Assembly (NCBI RefSeq): GCF_019968905.1
Contig: NZ_CP079946.1
Location: 9,335,356 to 9,399,355 of the forward strand
From: Corallococcus sp. EGB
Lineage (GTDB): Bacteria > Myxococcota > Myxococcia > Myxococcales > Myxococcaceae
Reading direction: 5' to 3'
Length of the DNA stretch: 64,000 nucleotides
Made by a program: the position numbers and the translations under genes. The notes beneath the pieces were generated by a model. That model had not been told where the DNA came from and did not search any database. It worked only from the letters and a program-made list of their open reading frames with translations. Below, piece after piece: positions 27,711 to 36,569 of this stretch. Numbering within the stretch: the first letter of the stretch is position 1; each line of letters begins with the position of its first letter.

Positions 27711-28322
27711 TCACCGCTCCGGCAACACGACGCCGTAGCGCACCAGGTCCTCCGGCGTGTTCACGTTCGCCAGCGCGCGCAGCTCCGGATCCACCGCGCG
27801 CAGTGCGTCCTCCGGCAGAACCTTCGTCCGGAAGGACATGAGCACCCGCCGCAGGGAAGGGTCCTCCGCCAGCGCCTCCCCCCACCGCGTCACCAGCTCC
27901 GCGCGATACGCCGCGAACAACGGCTCCCACCGGCCTTCGTGCTCGATGCACACCGCGTCCACATCCGCCCCCCGCGCGTCCAGCACCCGCCGCGCCGCGG
28001 CCTCCGTCACGAACGGCATGTCGCAGGCCACCGCGAACACCCAGGGCGTGCGGGCCGCCCCCAACGCCGCGTGGACCCCTCCTGGTGCGCCCTTCCCCTT
28101 CACGACATCCGCCACCGTGCGGATCCCGAAGCGGGCATACGGTTCCGGGACATTCGCCACCAACACCATGTCCGCGAAATGCGACCCGAGCGCCCGCAGC
28201 CGTTCCATGGTTGTGAGCCCCGCCACGCTCAACAGCCCCTTGGGCACGCCTCCCAACCGGGTCCCCTGTCCCCCAGCCAGGATGGCCAGCGTCACGTCGG
28301 GAAAGGTCGCGGAGCCGTCCAT
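27711..28322 (-). CDS. mobA: Molybdenum cofactor guanylyltransferase
   Basis: 203 residues from ATG 28322. Nucleotidyltransferase signature LAILAGGQGTRLGGVPKGLL at the N-terminus, then VANVPEP, the metal-binding DMPF in VFAVACDMPFVTE, and the C-terminal NVNTPEDL typical of MobA. It adds GMP to Mo-molybdopterin, giving the MGD form that the adjacent formate dehydrogenase requires. Transcribed toward the fdh operon and divergently from moeA, so moeA and mobA probably share a promoter region (28323-28478). Confidence 0.93.
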   Translation of the reverse strand: MDGSATFPDVTLAILAGGQGTRLGGVPKGLLSVAGLTTMERLRALGSHFADMVLVANVPEPYARFGIRTVADVVKGKGAPGGVHAALGAARTPWVFAVACDMPFVTEAAARRVLDARGADVDAVCIEHEGRWEPLFAAYRAELVTRWGEALAEDPSLRRVLMSFRTKVLPEDALRAVDPELRALANVNTPEDLVRYGVVLPER

Positions 28323-28478
28323 GTCCGCCGACCCTACACACCTCCCATCCGGCCGGGAAACGCTTCATCTCCCGGGTTTCGCCAGGCCCCAGGGGGAGGG
28401 AGCAAACACGCCACCCATGCCCCCCGTGGACAAGGCACGCGCAGCCCGTCATAGAGTCCACCGCCCCCGCCCCGACGC

Positions 28479-29732
28479 ATGCCGCTGACTCCCCTCCCTG
28501 CCGCGCGACTGGCCGCGCTCGACGCCATCGCGCCCGCGGCCCCCGTCCGCCTTCCCCTGATGGAAGCCCATGGCCGTTTCCTCGCCGCGGGCCTCGCCGC
28601 GTCACGCGCGCTGCCCGGCTGCGACAACTCCGCCATGGACGGGTGGGCCGTGCGCGCCGAGGAGACCCGGGGCGCCAACCGCGACCACCCCGCGCGCCTG
28701 CGCATCGTCGACACCGTCTACGCCGGCCACCTCCCGCGCCGCGCCCTCCAGCCCGGCGAGGCCGCGCGCGTCTTCACCGGCGCCCCCCTCTCCCCCGGCG
28801 CCGACGCCGTCGTCCGCCAGGAGGCCGCGCGCCCCTCCGACGACGGCACCCACGTGGACATCTTCGTCACCGTCCCCGCCGGCCATGACCTGCGCCGCGC
28901 CGGGGAAGAGGTGATGCCCGGCGCGCCGCTGTTCTCCGCCGGCCAGCGCGTGGACGCCACCGTGCTCGGCGTGCTCGCGTCGCTGGGGGAAGACACCGCG
29001 CTCGTGCGCCCCGCGCCGCGCGTCGCCGTCGTCGCCACCGGAGACGAGCTCGTTCCCCCCGGCCAGCCCGCCGCGCCCCACCAGGTCTTCGAAAGCAACC
29101 GCCTCCTCGTGGCCGCCCTGGCCCGCGAGGCCGGCGCGGACGTCACCCACCTGGCCCGCTCGCGCGACGACGAGTCGGAGCTGCTCGCGCGGCTGGAGGA
29201 GCTGGCCCCCCAGGTCGACGTGCTCATCACCACCGGCGGCGCGTCCGTGGGCGACAAGGACTGCGTGAAGCGCGTCCTCACCCGCATGGGCGCGCGCTTC
29301 CTCGTGGACGGCGTCGCGCTCAAGCCCGGCAAGCCCGTGGCCGTGGCCCGCCTGGGCTCCACCGCCGTCGTCGTCCTGCCCGGCAACCCCGGCGCCGCCA
29401 CCGTCGCGTTCGACCAGTTCGCGCGGCCCCTCCTCTTCAAGCACCAGGGCGTCCTCGAACAGCGCCGCGTCACCCGCGCCCGCCTCTCCGAGCCCCGGCA
29501 CAAGCAGGCCGGCCTCACCTACCTGGTCACCGTCGCGGCGCTCGAACCGGCCGGGCCCGGCGCCGACCCCCGGGCGCGCCTGCGTCCCCAGGGCGCCGGA
29601 CAGATTCTCCAGAACGTCGCGGCCCGGGGCTGGGCCGTGCTCCCCGCCGGCCGCGCCGACTTCGCCCAGGGCGAGTCCGTGGACGTGCAGCTCTTCGACT
29701 CGCCGGACTTCCTCCCCGTGGAGTCCGCGTGA
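28479..29732 (+). CDS. moeA: Molybdopterin molybdenumtransferase MoeA
   Basis: 417 residues from ATG 28479. N-terminal MPCNSAMDGWAV-type segment (LPGCDNSAMDGWAVRAEE), domain III signature VAVVATGDELVPPG, the molybdopterin-binding TTGGASVGDKD, and the C-terminal beta domain LKPGKPVAVARLG with VVLPGNPGAA. It inserts molybdate into adenylylated molybdopterin. The mobB-fdhD gene starts with GTG overlapping the moeA stop (GTGA), so they are translated together. Confidence 0.95.
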   Translation: MPLTPLPAARLAALDAIAPAAPVRLPLMEAHGRFLAAGLAASRALPGCDNSAMDGWAVRAEETRGANRDHPARLRIVDTVYAGHLPRRALQPGEAARVFTGAPLSPGADAVVRQEAARPSDDGTHVDIFVTVPAGHDLRRAGEEVMPGAPLFSAGQRVDATVLGVLASLGEDTALVRPAPRVAVVATGDELVPPGQPAAPHQVFESNRLLVAALAREAGADVTHLARSRDDESELLARLEELAPQVDVLITTGGASVGDKDCVKRVLTRMGARFLVDGVALKPGKPVAVARLGSTAVVVLPGNPGAATVAFDQFARPLLFKHQGVLEQRRVTRARLSEPRHKQAGLTYLVTVAALEPAGPGADPRARLRPQGAGQILQNVAARGWAVLPAGRADFAQGESVDVQLFDSPDFLPVESA

Positions 29733-31159
29733 AGCCGCCTCCCGCGCTCGCCCTCATCGGCCACTCCACCGCCGGCAAGACGACGCTCCTGGAGCGCCTG
29801 CTGCCGGAGCTGGCCTCGCGCGGCCTGCGCGTGGCGTACGTGAAGCACTCCTCGGACGCGCACCCGCTCCACCGCCCGGGCAGCGACACCGCGCGCCTGG
29901 ACGCCGCGGGCGCCGTGCTCACCGGCTTCGCCACGCCGGACGGCACGCAGCTCACCACCCGGCAGCCCCTGTCCCCCGCGCTCCTCGCTCGCGACGCGAA
30001 CCGCGTGGACCTGGTGCTCGTGGAGGGCTGGAAGGACGGCCCCCTCCCCAAGCTGGAGGTGTGGCGCGAGGGCCTGGAAGCGCCGCTCGCGGCCTCCCGC
30101 CCGGACGTGCTCGCCGTGGCGACGGACGCCCCCGCGCTCCCGCCCGCCGCGGCCTCGCGCCCGCGCGTGCCGGCCACCGCGCACGCCGTCGCGGACCTCC
30201 TCACCGCGTGGCTGCGTGAGCAATCCGCGACGCCCAAGGCCTCTCCGCCCGAGCCGCGCGGCGTCACCCACCGCGCCGTGCGCCGCTTCGACGGGGACAC
30301 GCTCCGCGCAGCCGAGGACGACCGCGTGGCCGTGGAGGAGCCGCTGGAAATCCGCGTGAATGGAGACCCCGTCGCCACCACCATGCGGACCCCCGGCCAT
30401 GATCGCGAGCTCGCCGTGGGCTTCCTCTTCGCCGAAGGCATCCTGGAGGACGGCGAAGACCTGGGCAGCCTCTTCCACTGCGGCCACCCCGGCGAGGAGG
30501 GCTACGGCAACGCGCTGGAGGTCGTCCCCGCCGCCGGCGCCCGGCTCGACCTGGAGCGCGTGGAGACCACCCGCCGCGGCACCCTCACCACCTCCGCCTG
30601 TGGCGTGTGCGGCCGCCGGAGCGTGGACGACCTGATGGCCTCCTGCGCCCCCGTCGCCCCCGGCCCCGTCCTCTCCGCCCACACCGTGGCCCGCGCCACC
30701 GAATGCCTGCGCGCCATCCAGCACACCTTCGAGCTGACCGGGGGCGTGCACGCCGCCGCCGTGCTGGACGCGAACGGCGCGCTGCTCGCCGCCCACGAGG
30801 ATGTGGGACGCCACAACGCCGTGGACAAGGCGGTGGGCGCCCTGGTCCTGGCCGGCGCCGTGCGCGCTCCGCGCCGGCTGCCCACCCCACCCTTCCCCAC
30901 CGCGCCCGCGATCCTCGCCGTCAGCGGCCGCGCCAGCTTCGAAATCGTCCAGAAGGCCGCCCGCGCCCGCATCCCGGTGATCGTCAGCGTGTCCGCGGCC
31001 AGCTCCCTGGCCATCGACCTGGCCCTGCGTGCTGGCGTGACGCTCGCCGCGTTCTCAAGGAACGGCCGCTGCAACGTCTACACGGCGGCAGAACGCCTGG
31101 AGCTCCAACCCCAACCCACGGGACTTCCTCATGACTTCCGCCATGACGCGTCCCGGTAG
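29729..31159 (+). CDS. MobB-FdhD fusion protein
   Basis: 476 residues from GTG 29729. Residues 1-165 are MobB: P-loop LIGHSTAGKTTLLERLL, YVKHSSDAHPLHRPGSDT and LVLVEGWKDGPLPKLEVWR. Residues 185-465 are FdhD: VEEPLEIRVNGDP, MRTPGHDRELAVGFLFAEGI, the catalytic ACGVCGRRSVDDL cysteines (loop CxxC) and AHEDVGRHNAVDK. FdhD moves sulfur from IscS to the Mo-bis-MGD cofactor of formate dehydrogenases; MobB is a GTP-binding partner of MobA. Joining the two in one chain with moeA upstream puts cofactor finishing and insertion for this FDH in one operon. Such a fusion is not the usual arrangement in enterobacteria, where the two are separate genes. Confidence 0.93.
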   Translation: MKPPPALALIGHSTAGKTTLLERLLPELASRGLRVAYVKHSSDAHPLHRPGSDTARLDAAGAVLTGFATPDGTQLTTRQPLSPALLARDANRVDLVLVEGWKDGPLPKLEVWREGLEAPLAASRPDVLAVATDAPALPPAAASRPRVPATAHAVADLLTAWLREQSATPKASPPEPRGVTHRAVRRFDGDTLRAAEDDRVAVEEPLEIRVNGDPVATTMRTPGHDRELAVGFLFAEGILEDGEDLGSLFHCGHPGEEGYGNALEVVPAAGARLDLERVETTRRGTLTTSACGVCGRRSVDDLMASCAPVAPGPVLSAHTVARATECLRAIQHTFELTGGVHAAAVLDANGALLAAHEDVGRHNAVDKAVGALVLAGAVRAPRRLPTPPFPTAPAILAVSGRASFEIVQKAARARIPVIVSVSAASSLAIDLALRAGVTLAAFSRNGRCNVYTAAERLELQPQPTGLPHDFRHDASR

Positions 31160-31460
31160 AGGGGGAGGCATCCAACTGTCAGACCGGCATCGTACATGCA
31201 CTCGGCCCCGGGCCGGTGCACTCCGGGGCACCTGGAGATCCGAAGGTCCAGCCAGACTTCAATTCCCTGTCAAAGTGGACCCGCGCGAGACGTGACGTTG
31301 AATTCGCCAAGTTTTCACACGAAGTCATGTCTTTCTTGCTGAGCAGTGGTTGCGCCGCGACGCACTATTTGGCAATCTGCATTTCCTCCTGGTTAAACTT
31401 TTCTAGTCTAGACGGCATCCTCTGCGAAACCAGAACAGTGGGCAGAGGGGGGTGGGCACG
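31160..31460. promoter_or_regulatory. Upstream region of the EPS locus
   Basis: 301 bp without a gene between mobB-fdhD and epsZ, noticeably more AT-rich than its surroundings from about 31290. It should contain the epsZ promoter. Candidates, all weak: TTGGCA at about 31370 with a TAAACT-like hexamer 19 bp later, and a perfect 11-bp palindrome TCTAGTCTAGA (31402-31412) about 50 bp before the start codon. No RNA structure was recognised. Confidence 0.4.
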
Positions 31461-32918
31461 ATGAGCAGTGCGACTGCAAGCGCCGAGGTGAAGGCTTCCA
31501 GGGCAACGGAGGTGACGGCCGAGGTCACCGACCCGCCGCGACTGGCCCCTGGCTTCGCGGCGAAGCTGAACCTCACCGTGGACGTGGCGCTGCTGGTGGG
31601 GGTGTTGCTGGGCTCCGCGTGGATGCGCGGCGGGCTGACGTTCCCCATGAGCTGGGAGCTGCCCAGCATGGTGGTGACGGCGGTGCTGGTGTGGCTCATC
31701 ACGGGCACGGCGCTGTGCCTGTACGACTCGCGCTTCGCCGAGCGCAGCAAGCTGGACCACGTGGCGCTGGTGTCCGTCACCACGCTGGCGGTGGTCACCA
31801 TCCAGGCGCTGCTGGAGCTGGCGATGCCCACGGCCGCGCACGTGGGCCTGGCGCCGCTGCTCTTCGTCTTCTGGCCGGTGGCGCTGATTCTGCGCCTGGG
31901 CGTCTTCCGCCAGGTGGCCTCGCAGGAGGCGCCCACGGAGGAGGTGCTCATCGTGGGCACCGGCGCCATGGGCCGCTACACGGGTGAGGACCTGCTCACG
32001 CGCGGCCGCCACAAGATCCTGGGCTACGTGCGCTTCCCCGAGGACCACGCCTCCGGCGACAGCCTGCCGGCGGACGTGCTGGGGCCGGCGGACGAGCTGG
32101 AGCGCCTCTTGCGCACGCTGCCCGTCAGCGAGGTCTACATCGCGGGCAACACCCTCAAGCAGGGCGAGTCCATGCAGGCGGCCATCAAGCTGGCGGAGCG
32201 CTTCGGCGTGCCGTTCGCGCTGCCGGCGCACTCGTTCCGCCTGGACCGCGCCCGCCCGGTGGAGTCCCGCGCGGTGGCGGACGGCTACCTGCACTTCGCC
32301 GCGGTGGCGCCCAAGCCGCACCAGATGGCCATGAAGCGCCTGTTCGACATCGCCGTCTCCGCGGTGGCGCTGTGGGCGCTCCTGCCGCTGTTCGCGGTGG
32401 TGGCGGCGGCCATCAAGCTCACCTCGCGCGGCCCCATCTTCTTCAAGCAGCTGCGCACCGGGCAGCACGGCAAGCCGTTCTACATGCTGAAGTTCCGCTC
32501 CATGGTGGTGAACGCGGAGGAGCTCAAGGAGCGGCTGGCCGCGCAGAACGAGCAGACCGGCCCCGTCTTCAAGATGAAGAACGACCCGCGCATCACCGGC
32601 ATCGGTCGCTTCATCCGCAAGTTCTCCATCGACGAGCTGCCCCAGTTCCTCAACGTGCTCCGGGGTGAGATGAGCATCGTGGGTCCGCGCCCGCCGGTGC
32701 CCAGCGAGGTGGCGAAGTACGAGACGTGGCAGCGCCGCCGCCTGTCCGTGCGTCCGGGCCTCACCTGCATCTGGCAGGTGTCCGGCCGCAACCAGATCTC
32801 CTTCGAGCAGTGGATGTACCTGGACATGCAGTACATCGACCACTGGAGCCTCACCGGCGACCTGCGGCTGCTCCTGCAGACGGTGCCGGTGGTCATCACC
32901 GGTCGCGGAGCAAGCTAG
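31461..32918 (+). CDS. epsZ: EPS priming polyisoprenyl-phosphate hexose-1-phosphate transferase EpsZ
   Basis: 485 residues from ATG 31461, with AGGGGGG upstream. Architecture of long WbaP/WcaJ-type enzymes: four to five N-terminal membrane helices, a Rossmann-like domain at about 150-285 (EEVLIVGTGAMGRYTGEDL), then the catalytic domain from about 290: KRLFDIAVSAVALWALLPLF, the LKFRSMVVNAEELK, DELPQFLNVLRGEMSIVGPRP (quoted in part) and RPGLTCIWQVSGRN motifs. It transfers a sugar-1-phosphate to undecaprenyl phosphate, the first step of EPS repeat-unit assembly at the inner membrane. The gene symbol follows the M. xanthus eps order. Confidence 0.92.
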   Translation: MSSATASAEVKASRATEVTAEVTDPPRLAPGFAAKLNLTVDVALLVGVLLGSAWMRGGLTFPMSWELPSMVVTAVLVWLITGTALCLYDSRFAERSKLDHVALVSVTTLAVVTIQALLELAMPTAAHVGLAPLLFVFWPVALILRLGVFRQVASQEAPTEEVLIVGTGAMGRYTGEDLLTRGRHKILGYVRFPEDHASGDSLPADVLGPADELERLLRTLPVSEVYIAGNTLKQGESMQAAIKLAERFGVPFALPAHSFRLDRARPVESRAVADGYLHFAAVAPKPHQMAMKRLFDIAVSAVALWALLPLFAVVAAAIKLTSRGPIFFKQLRTGQHGKPFYMLKFRSMVVNAEELKERLAAQNEQTGPVFKMKNDPRITGIGRFIRKFSIDELPQFLNVLRGEMSIVGPRPPVPSEVAKYETWQRRRLSVRPGLTCIWQVSGRNQISFEQWMYLDMQYIDHWSLTGDLRLLLQTVPVVITGRGAS

Positions 32919-32936
32919 CAGCCGGGGTGTCATTCC

Positions 32937-32972
32937 GGGCCCGGCGTTGACGCGCCGGGCCCGTTCGTTTTT
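32937..32972 (+). terminator. Intrinsic terminator between epsZ and wzx
   Basis: Perfect 10-bp stem GGGCCCGGCG (32937-32946) / CGCCGGGCCC (32953-32962) with loop TTGACG, followed by GTTCGTTTTT. It lies 19 bp after the epsZ stop and 57 bp before the wzx ATG, so transcription of the rest of the cluster either attenuates here or starts afresh. Confidence 0.88.
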
Positions 32973-33029
32973 CCATGGGGCGGGCCTTCCCCCCTTGGCG
33001 TGCAGCAGCCCAGCAGGCCCGCATCATCC

Positions 33030-34583
33030 ATGACCGTGAACAGTCCGACCTCCCCTTCCGCTGAAGTCGACGACGGCGCCCGTGCGAACGAAGTGCGCGG
33101 CGCGGTTCGCAGCACCCTGCAGCTCGGTGGCTCGCTGATGGTGACGTACGCCATCGCGCTGGGCATCCGCGCGCTGATGCCGCGCTACCTGGGGCCGGAG
33201 GCGTTCGGCTACTTCAACTGGTCGGAGGCGTTCGCCGCCACGTTCTTCGTGGCCACGAACCTGGGCCTGGAGACGTACATCCGCAAGGAGGTGCCCGTCC
33301 GCCCGGAGCACGCGAGCGACTTCTTCGGCGCCACGATGCTCCTGCGCCTGGGGATGACGCTGATCCTCATGGTGGCGCTGGCGCTGGTGCTCCACCACAC
33401 GGGCGAGCCCCCGGAGGTGCAGCACCTGGTGCAGTGGTTCGCGGTGGCCCAGTCGCTCATCGTCATCAACGCGTCCATGGCCGCGCTGCTGCACTCCAAG
33501 GGCAAGGTCGCGGGGCTGTCCGTCTCCAACGTCATCACCAAGATTGTGTGGGGCGGGGGCCTCGCGCTGATGGCCGCGTTCGGCGTGGGCCTGCAGTGGC
33601 TGGCCGTGCCCATGGTGCTGTCGGAGGCGGTGAAGCTCATCATCGGCTGGAAGCTGGCGAAGGAGCACCTGGGGTTGCAGTTCCGCATCGACCTGGCGGC
33701 GACGAAGAAGGTGATGAAGGCGTGCCTGCCGTTCTTCCTCACCGCGGCGGCGCTGGCGTGCAACGGGCGCACGGACATGTCGCTGCTCGGCAAGCTCGCG
33801 TCGAAGGAGGAGGTGGGCTGGTACGGCGGTGCGTTCAGCATCGCGGGGCTCACGTTCCTCATCTCCCCCATCTTCGGCTGGGTGCTGATGCCCATGATGT
33901 CGCGCGCGGCGGCCCGCTCTGCGGAGGAGCTGTCGCGGCTGACGCGCCGCTCGCTGGAGGGCGTGCTCGCGTTCACCGTGCCGGTGATGATGGCCATGGT
34001 GCTGGGCGCGGACCTGTGGGTGCGCCTGATGTGCGGCCCCGGCTTCGAGCCCGCGGCGCTGCCCCTGCGCGTCCTGTCCCCCATCTTCGTGATGGCCTAC
34101 GTCACCATGGTCAGCAGCATCTGGCTCACCATGTCCAACAAGGAGTGGTGGGTGACGCTGGCGGCCACCCTGGGCGCGGTGGTGAACCCGCTGCTCAACC
34201 TGGTGCTCATCCCGTGGCTGTACGGGCGCATCGGCGCGTCCGGCGGCGCCACCGCCACGGCGCTGTCCATGTTCCTGACGGAGGTCATCGTCACGGTGCT
34301 GTTCCTCAGCCGCATGGGAAGGAACTCCTTCGACCGGCGTTCGCTGCTCATGGTGGCGAAGACGGCCGCGGTGTGCGTCGCGTGCGTGGTGCTGGACCGG
34401 GTGCTGTCCGGGGCGGGCGTGCAGCCGTGGCCCCGGCTGGGGCTGACGGCCGCCGCGTACGTGGTGGGCGTGCTGGGCAGCGGCGCGGTGCGTCCGGCCG
34501 AGTTGGTTCAGGTGGTGCGCATGGCGAGGCAGCGCGGTGGTAATGGTGCCGAGGTGGCCGTGTCGGCCGCCCCCGCCGCGTGA
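33030..34583 (+). CDS. wzx: EPS repeat-unit flippase Wzx
   Basis: 517 residues from ATG 33030 (an in-frame GTG at 33000 is an alternative, close to the terminator). Twelve to fourteen hydrophobic helices of the MATE/oligosaccharide flippase (MOP) superfamily: GGSLMVTYAIALGIRALMPRYLGPEAFG at the N-terminus (only part of the conserved start), NGRTDMSLLGKLASKEEVGWYGG mid-protein. It moves undecaprenyl-linked EPS repeat units across the inner membrane. Position directly after the priming transferase and before the Wza gene supports the assignment. Confidence 0.9.
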   Translation: MTVNSPTSPSAEVDDGARANEVRGAVRSTLQLGGSLMVTYAIALGIRALMPRYLGPEAFGYFNWSEAFAATFFVATNLGLETYIRKEVPVRPEHASDFFGATMLLRLGMTLILMVALALVLHHTGEPPEVQHLVQWFAVAQSLIVINASMAALLHSKGKVAGLSVSNVITKIVWGGGLALMAAFGVGLQWLAVPMVLSEAVKLIIGWKLAKEHLGLQFRIDLAATKKVMKACLPFFLTAAALACNGRTDMSLLGKLASKEEVGWYGGAFSIAGLTFLISPIFGWVLMPMMSRAAARSAEELSRLTRRSLEGVLAFTVPVMMAMVLGADLWVRLMCGPGFEPAALPLRVLSPIFVMAYVTMVSSIWLTMSNKEWWVTLAATLGAVVNPLLNLVLIPWLYGRIGASGGATATALSMFLTEVIVTVLFLSRMGRNSFDRRSLLMVAKTAAVCVACVVLDRVLSGAGVQPWPRLGLTAAAYVVGVLGSGAVRPAELVQVVRMARQRGGNGAEVAVSAAPAA

Positions 34584-34599
34584 GGAGCCCTTGAGCGCC

Positions 34600-35235
34600 A
34601 TGCCCACCCGCCCGTCCCGATTCCGCGGCCCCGCCCTCCGCGCGCTCGCGTGCGCCGGGCTGCTGCTCTTCGTCCCCGCGTGCGCCGGCCTGGGCAGGTA
34701 CACCTGGGTGGACGAGTACCAGGAGAAGCCCGTCGCGTCGGACGAGGCCTACCGCATCGTCCCCGGCGACGTGCTCAACGTGAAGGTGTTTGGCCAGGAG
34801 GCGCTCACCACGCGCGCCAGGGTGCGCGAGGACGGCAACATCAGCCTCACCTTCCTGGATGACGTGGAGGCCGCGGGCCACTCGCCGGCGCTGCTGGCGC
34901 AGCAGATCCAGACGCGGCTCAAGGACTTCATCAACCACCCCGTGGTCACGGTGTCGCTGGAGGAGGCGCGCCCCATGTCCGTGACGATGCTGGGGGAGGT
35001 GGCCAACGTGGGCGCGCACGTGCTGGACCCGGGCGCGACGCTGCTCCAGGCGCTGGGCGCCGCCGGCAGCTTCACGGACTACGCCCACCGCGACCGCATC
35101 TTCGTGCTGCGCCGGGACGACCCGCAGGCGGATCAGCCCACGCGCATCCGCGTGCGCTACGAGGACATCATCCGGGGCGAGGGCCGCGCGGCCGCCTTCC
35201 GCCTGCGCCCTGGCGACGTGGTGGTGGTGGAATAG
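34600..35235 (+). CDS. epsY: Short outer-membrane polysaccharide export lipoprotein (OPX/Wza family) EpsY
   Basis: 211 residues from ATG 34600. Lipoprotein with lipobox VPAC (Cys28). A poly-export domain YRIVPGDVLNVKVFGQEAL ... FLDDVEAAGHS occupies residues 47-120, followed by one SLBB-like domain (SVTMLGEVANVGAHVLDPGATLLQAL, partly quoted), ending LRPGDVVVVE. There is no room for the second and third Wza domains or the membrane-spanning C-terminal helix. This matches the short OPX class that relies on a separate beta-barrel porin, encoded here by the next gene, 4 bp downstream. Confidence 0.9.
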   Translation: MPTRPSRFRGPALRALACAGLLLFVPACAGLGRYTWVDEYQEKPVASDEAYRIVPGDVLNVKVFGQEALTTRARVREDGNISLTFLDDVEAAGHSPALLAQQIQTRLKDFINHPVVTVSLEEARPMSVTMLGEVANVGAHVLDPGATLLQALGAAGSFTDYAHRDRIFVLRRDDPQADQPTRIRVRYEDIIRGEGRAAAFRLRPGDVVVVE

Positions 35236-35239
35236 CCAC

Positions 35240-36559
35240 ATGCTGGACGCGGCCCTCGCGAGCGTGTGGCTGGAGGTGGCCTCCGCCTCCGTGAGTTACG
35301 GTGCCGCGGCCCGCGTGGACACCCGCGCGCGCTCCATGGACGCGCAGGCCACGGGCGAGGCCGTGGCCCCGGTGGCGGCGGACATGGACCTCGTCCCCAC
35401 GCTGAGCCTCAAGTACGACGACGGCAGCGCGGTGGCCCAGGTGCAGTACGCGCCGCGCATCTCCTTCCGCGAGGCCACCACCCACCCCCGCACGGAGGTG
35501 CAGCACGTGGGGCGGCTGTTGGGGGACTGGCGCCCCTCGCGCGGCCTCACCCTGCACGGCACCCAGGAGTTCGTGCTGGGCCAGGTGAACCTCTTCACCA
35601 ACCTGCCCCTGGGCGGCAGCGTGGGCGACGACCCGACGGCGCCCGGGGACACGCCGCCCCTCACGGACGTCCCCATCCAGCCCTTGCCGGAGGGCGTGGA
35701 CACGGTGTTCTTCCTGTCCTCGCTGACCACGCTGGCGGCGGAGACGGTGTGGCTGGGCCCCGGCTGGCGGCTCTCGGGCAGCCTGGGCTTCTCCGCCAGC
35801 GGCGGCCTGGACGACACCGCGAAGAAGGCGGTGCCCTTCCAGTACGGTCCGCGCGCGCAGCTGTCCCTGGGAAACTCCCCCGCGCCCCGGCACACCCTGG
35901 CCACGACGCTGGCCTTCACGGACTCGCGCTTCTCCACCGGCGCGCGCGCCTCCGTGACCACGCTCACCGGCGCCTGGACGCACCGGCTGGACCGGCGCAC
36001 GTCGGTGGAGGCGGGCGTGGGCGTGGGCGTGGCGTACTCCGTGCGCGCGACGGCGGACGGCACCGCGAACGCCCCCGCGACGCCGGATGCCACCCCGTCA
36101 GGTGGGCGGCGGCTGACGACCCTCCAGGTCGGGGGCGCGCCGGTGGAGGAGCCGCCGCGGCGGCTGGAGCTGCTGCCGGACCTGACGCTGGCGGTGTCCC
36201 ACCGGGTCCCGTCGCGGACGGCGGACTTCAACGGGCGGCTCGCCGCGCGGGTGACGCCCTTCGTGGACCGGCTGACGGGGCTCGTGTACCCGAGGGCCGA
36301 CCTGACGCTGAACGGCACCTGGGCGCTGAGCCCGCGCTTCCGCTTCTCCGGGACGGGCGGCGGCGCCTTCGCGGTGGGTGGGGCGGTGGGGGACCGGCAG
36401 GTGGTGGGCGGTGTGGGTGCGGGCTGGACGGTGAACCGCTGGGTGACGCTGGAGGTGGACACCCGCGCGGCGTGGACTCGCTCGCCCGACGTGGAGGCGG
36501 CCCGCACGGTGTGGTCCGCGACGCTGGGACTCACCTTCCAGAAAACAGGTATCCTCTGA
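35240..36559 (+). CDS. epsX: Outer-membrane beta-barrel porin partner for EPS export, EpsX (Wzp type)
   Basis: 439 residues from ATG 35240. Long run of alternating-residue strands separated by loops rich in Gly, Asp and Pro, e.g. LVPTLSLKYDDGSAVAQVQY, WRLSGSLGFSASGG, TTLAFTDSRFSTGARAS and the C-terminal VWSATLGLTFQKTGIL. Strand count fits the 18-stranded barrel described for EpsX/WzpX. The N-terminus is hydrophobic but lacks a basic n-region, so the signal peptide is not classical. It would form the outer-membrane conduit for the polymer that the short EpsY cannot form alone. Confidence 0.82.
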   Translation: MLDAALASVWLEVASASVSYGAAARVDTRARSMDAQATGEAVAPVAADMDLVPTLSLKYDDGSAVAQVQYAPRISFREATTHPRTEVQHVGRLLGDWRPSRGLTLHGTQEFVLGQVNLFTNLPLGGSVGDDPTAPGDTPPLTDVPIQPLPEGVDTVFFLSSLTTLAAETVWLGPGWRLSGSLGFSASGGLDDTAKKAVPFQYGPRAQLSLGNSPAPRHTLATTLAFTDSRFSTGARASVTTLTGAWTHRLDRRTSVEAGVGVGVAYSVRATADGTANAPATPDATPSGGRRLTTLQVGGAPVEEPPRRLELLPDLTLAVSHRVPSRTADFNGRLAARVTPFVDRLTGLVYPRADLTLNGTWALSPRFRFSGTGGGAFAVGGAVGDRQVVGGVGAGWTVNRWVTLEVDTRAAWTRSPDVEAARTVWSATLGLTFQKTGIL

Positions 36560-36569
36560 GGCTCCCGCC

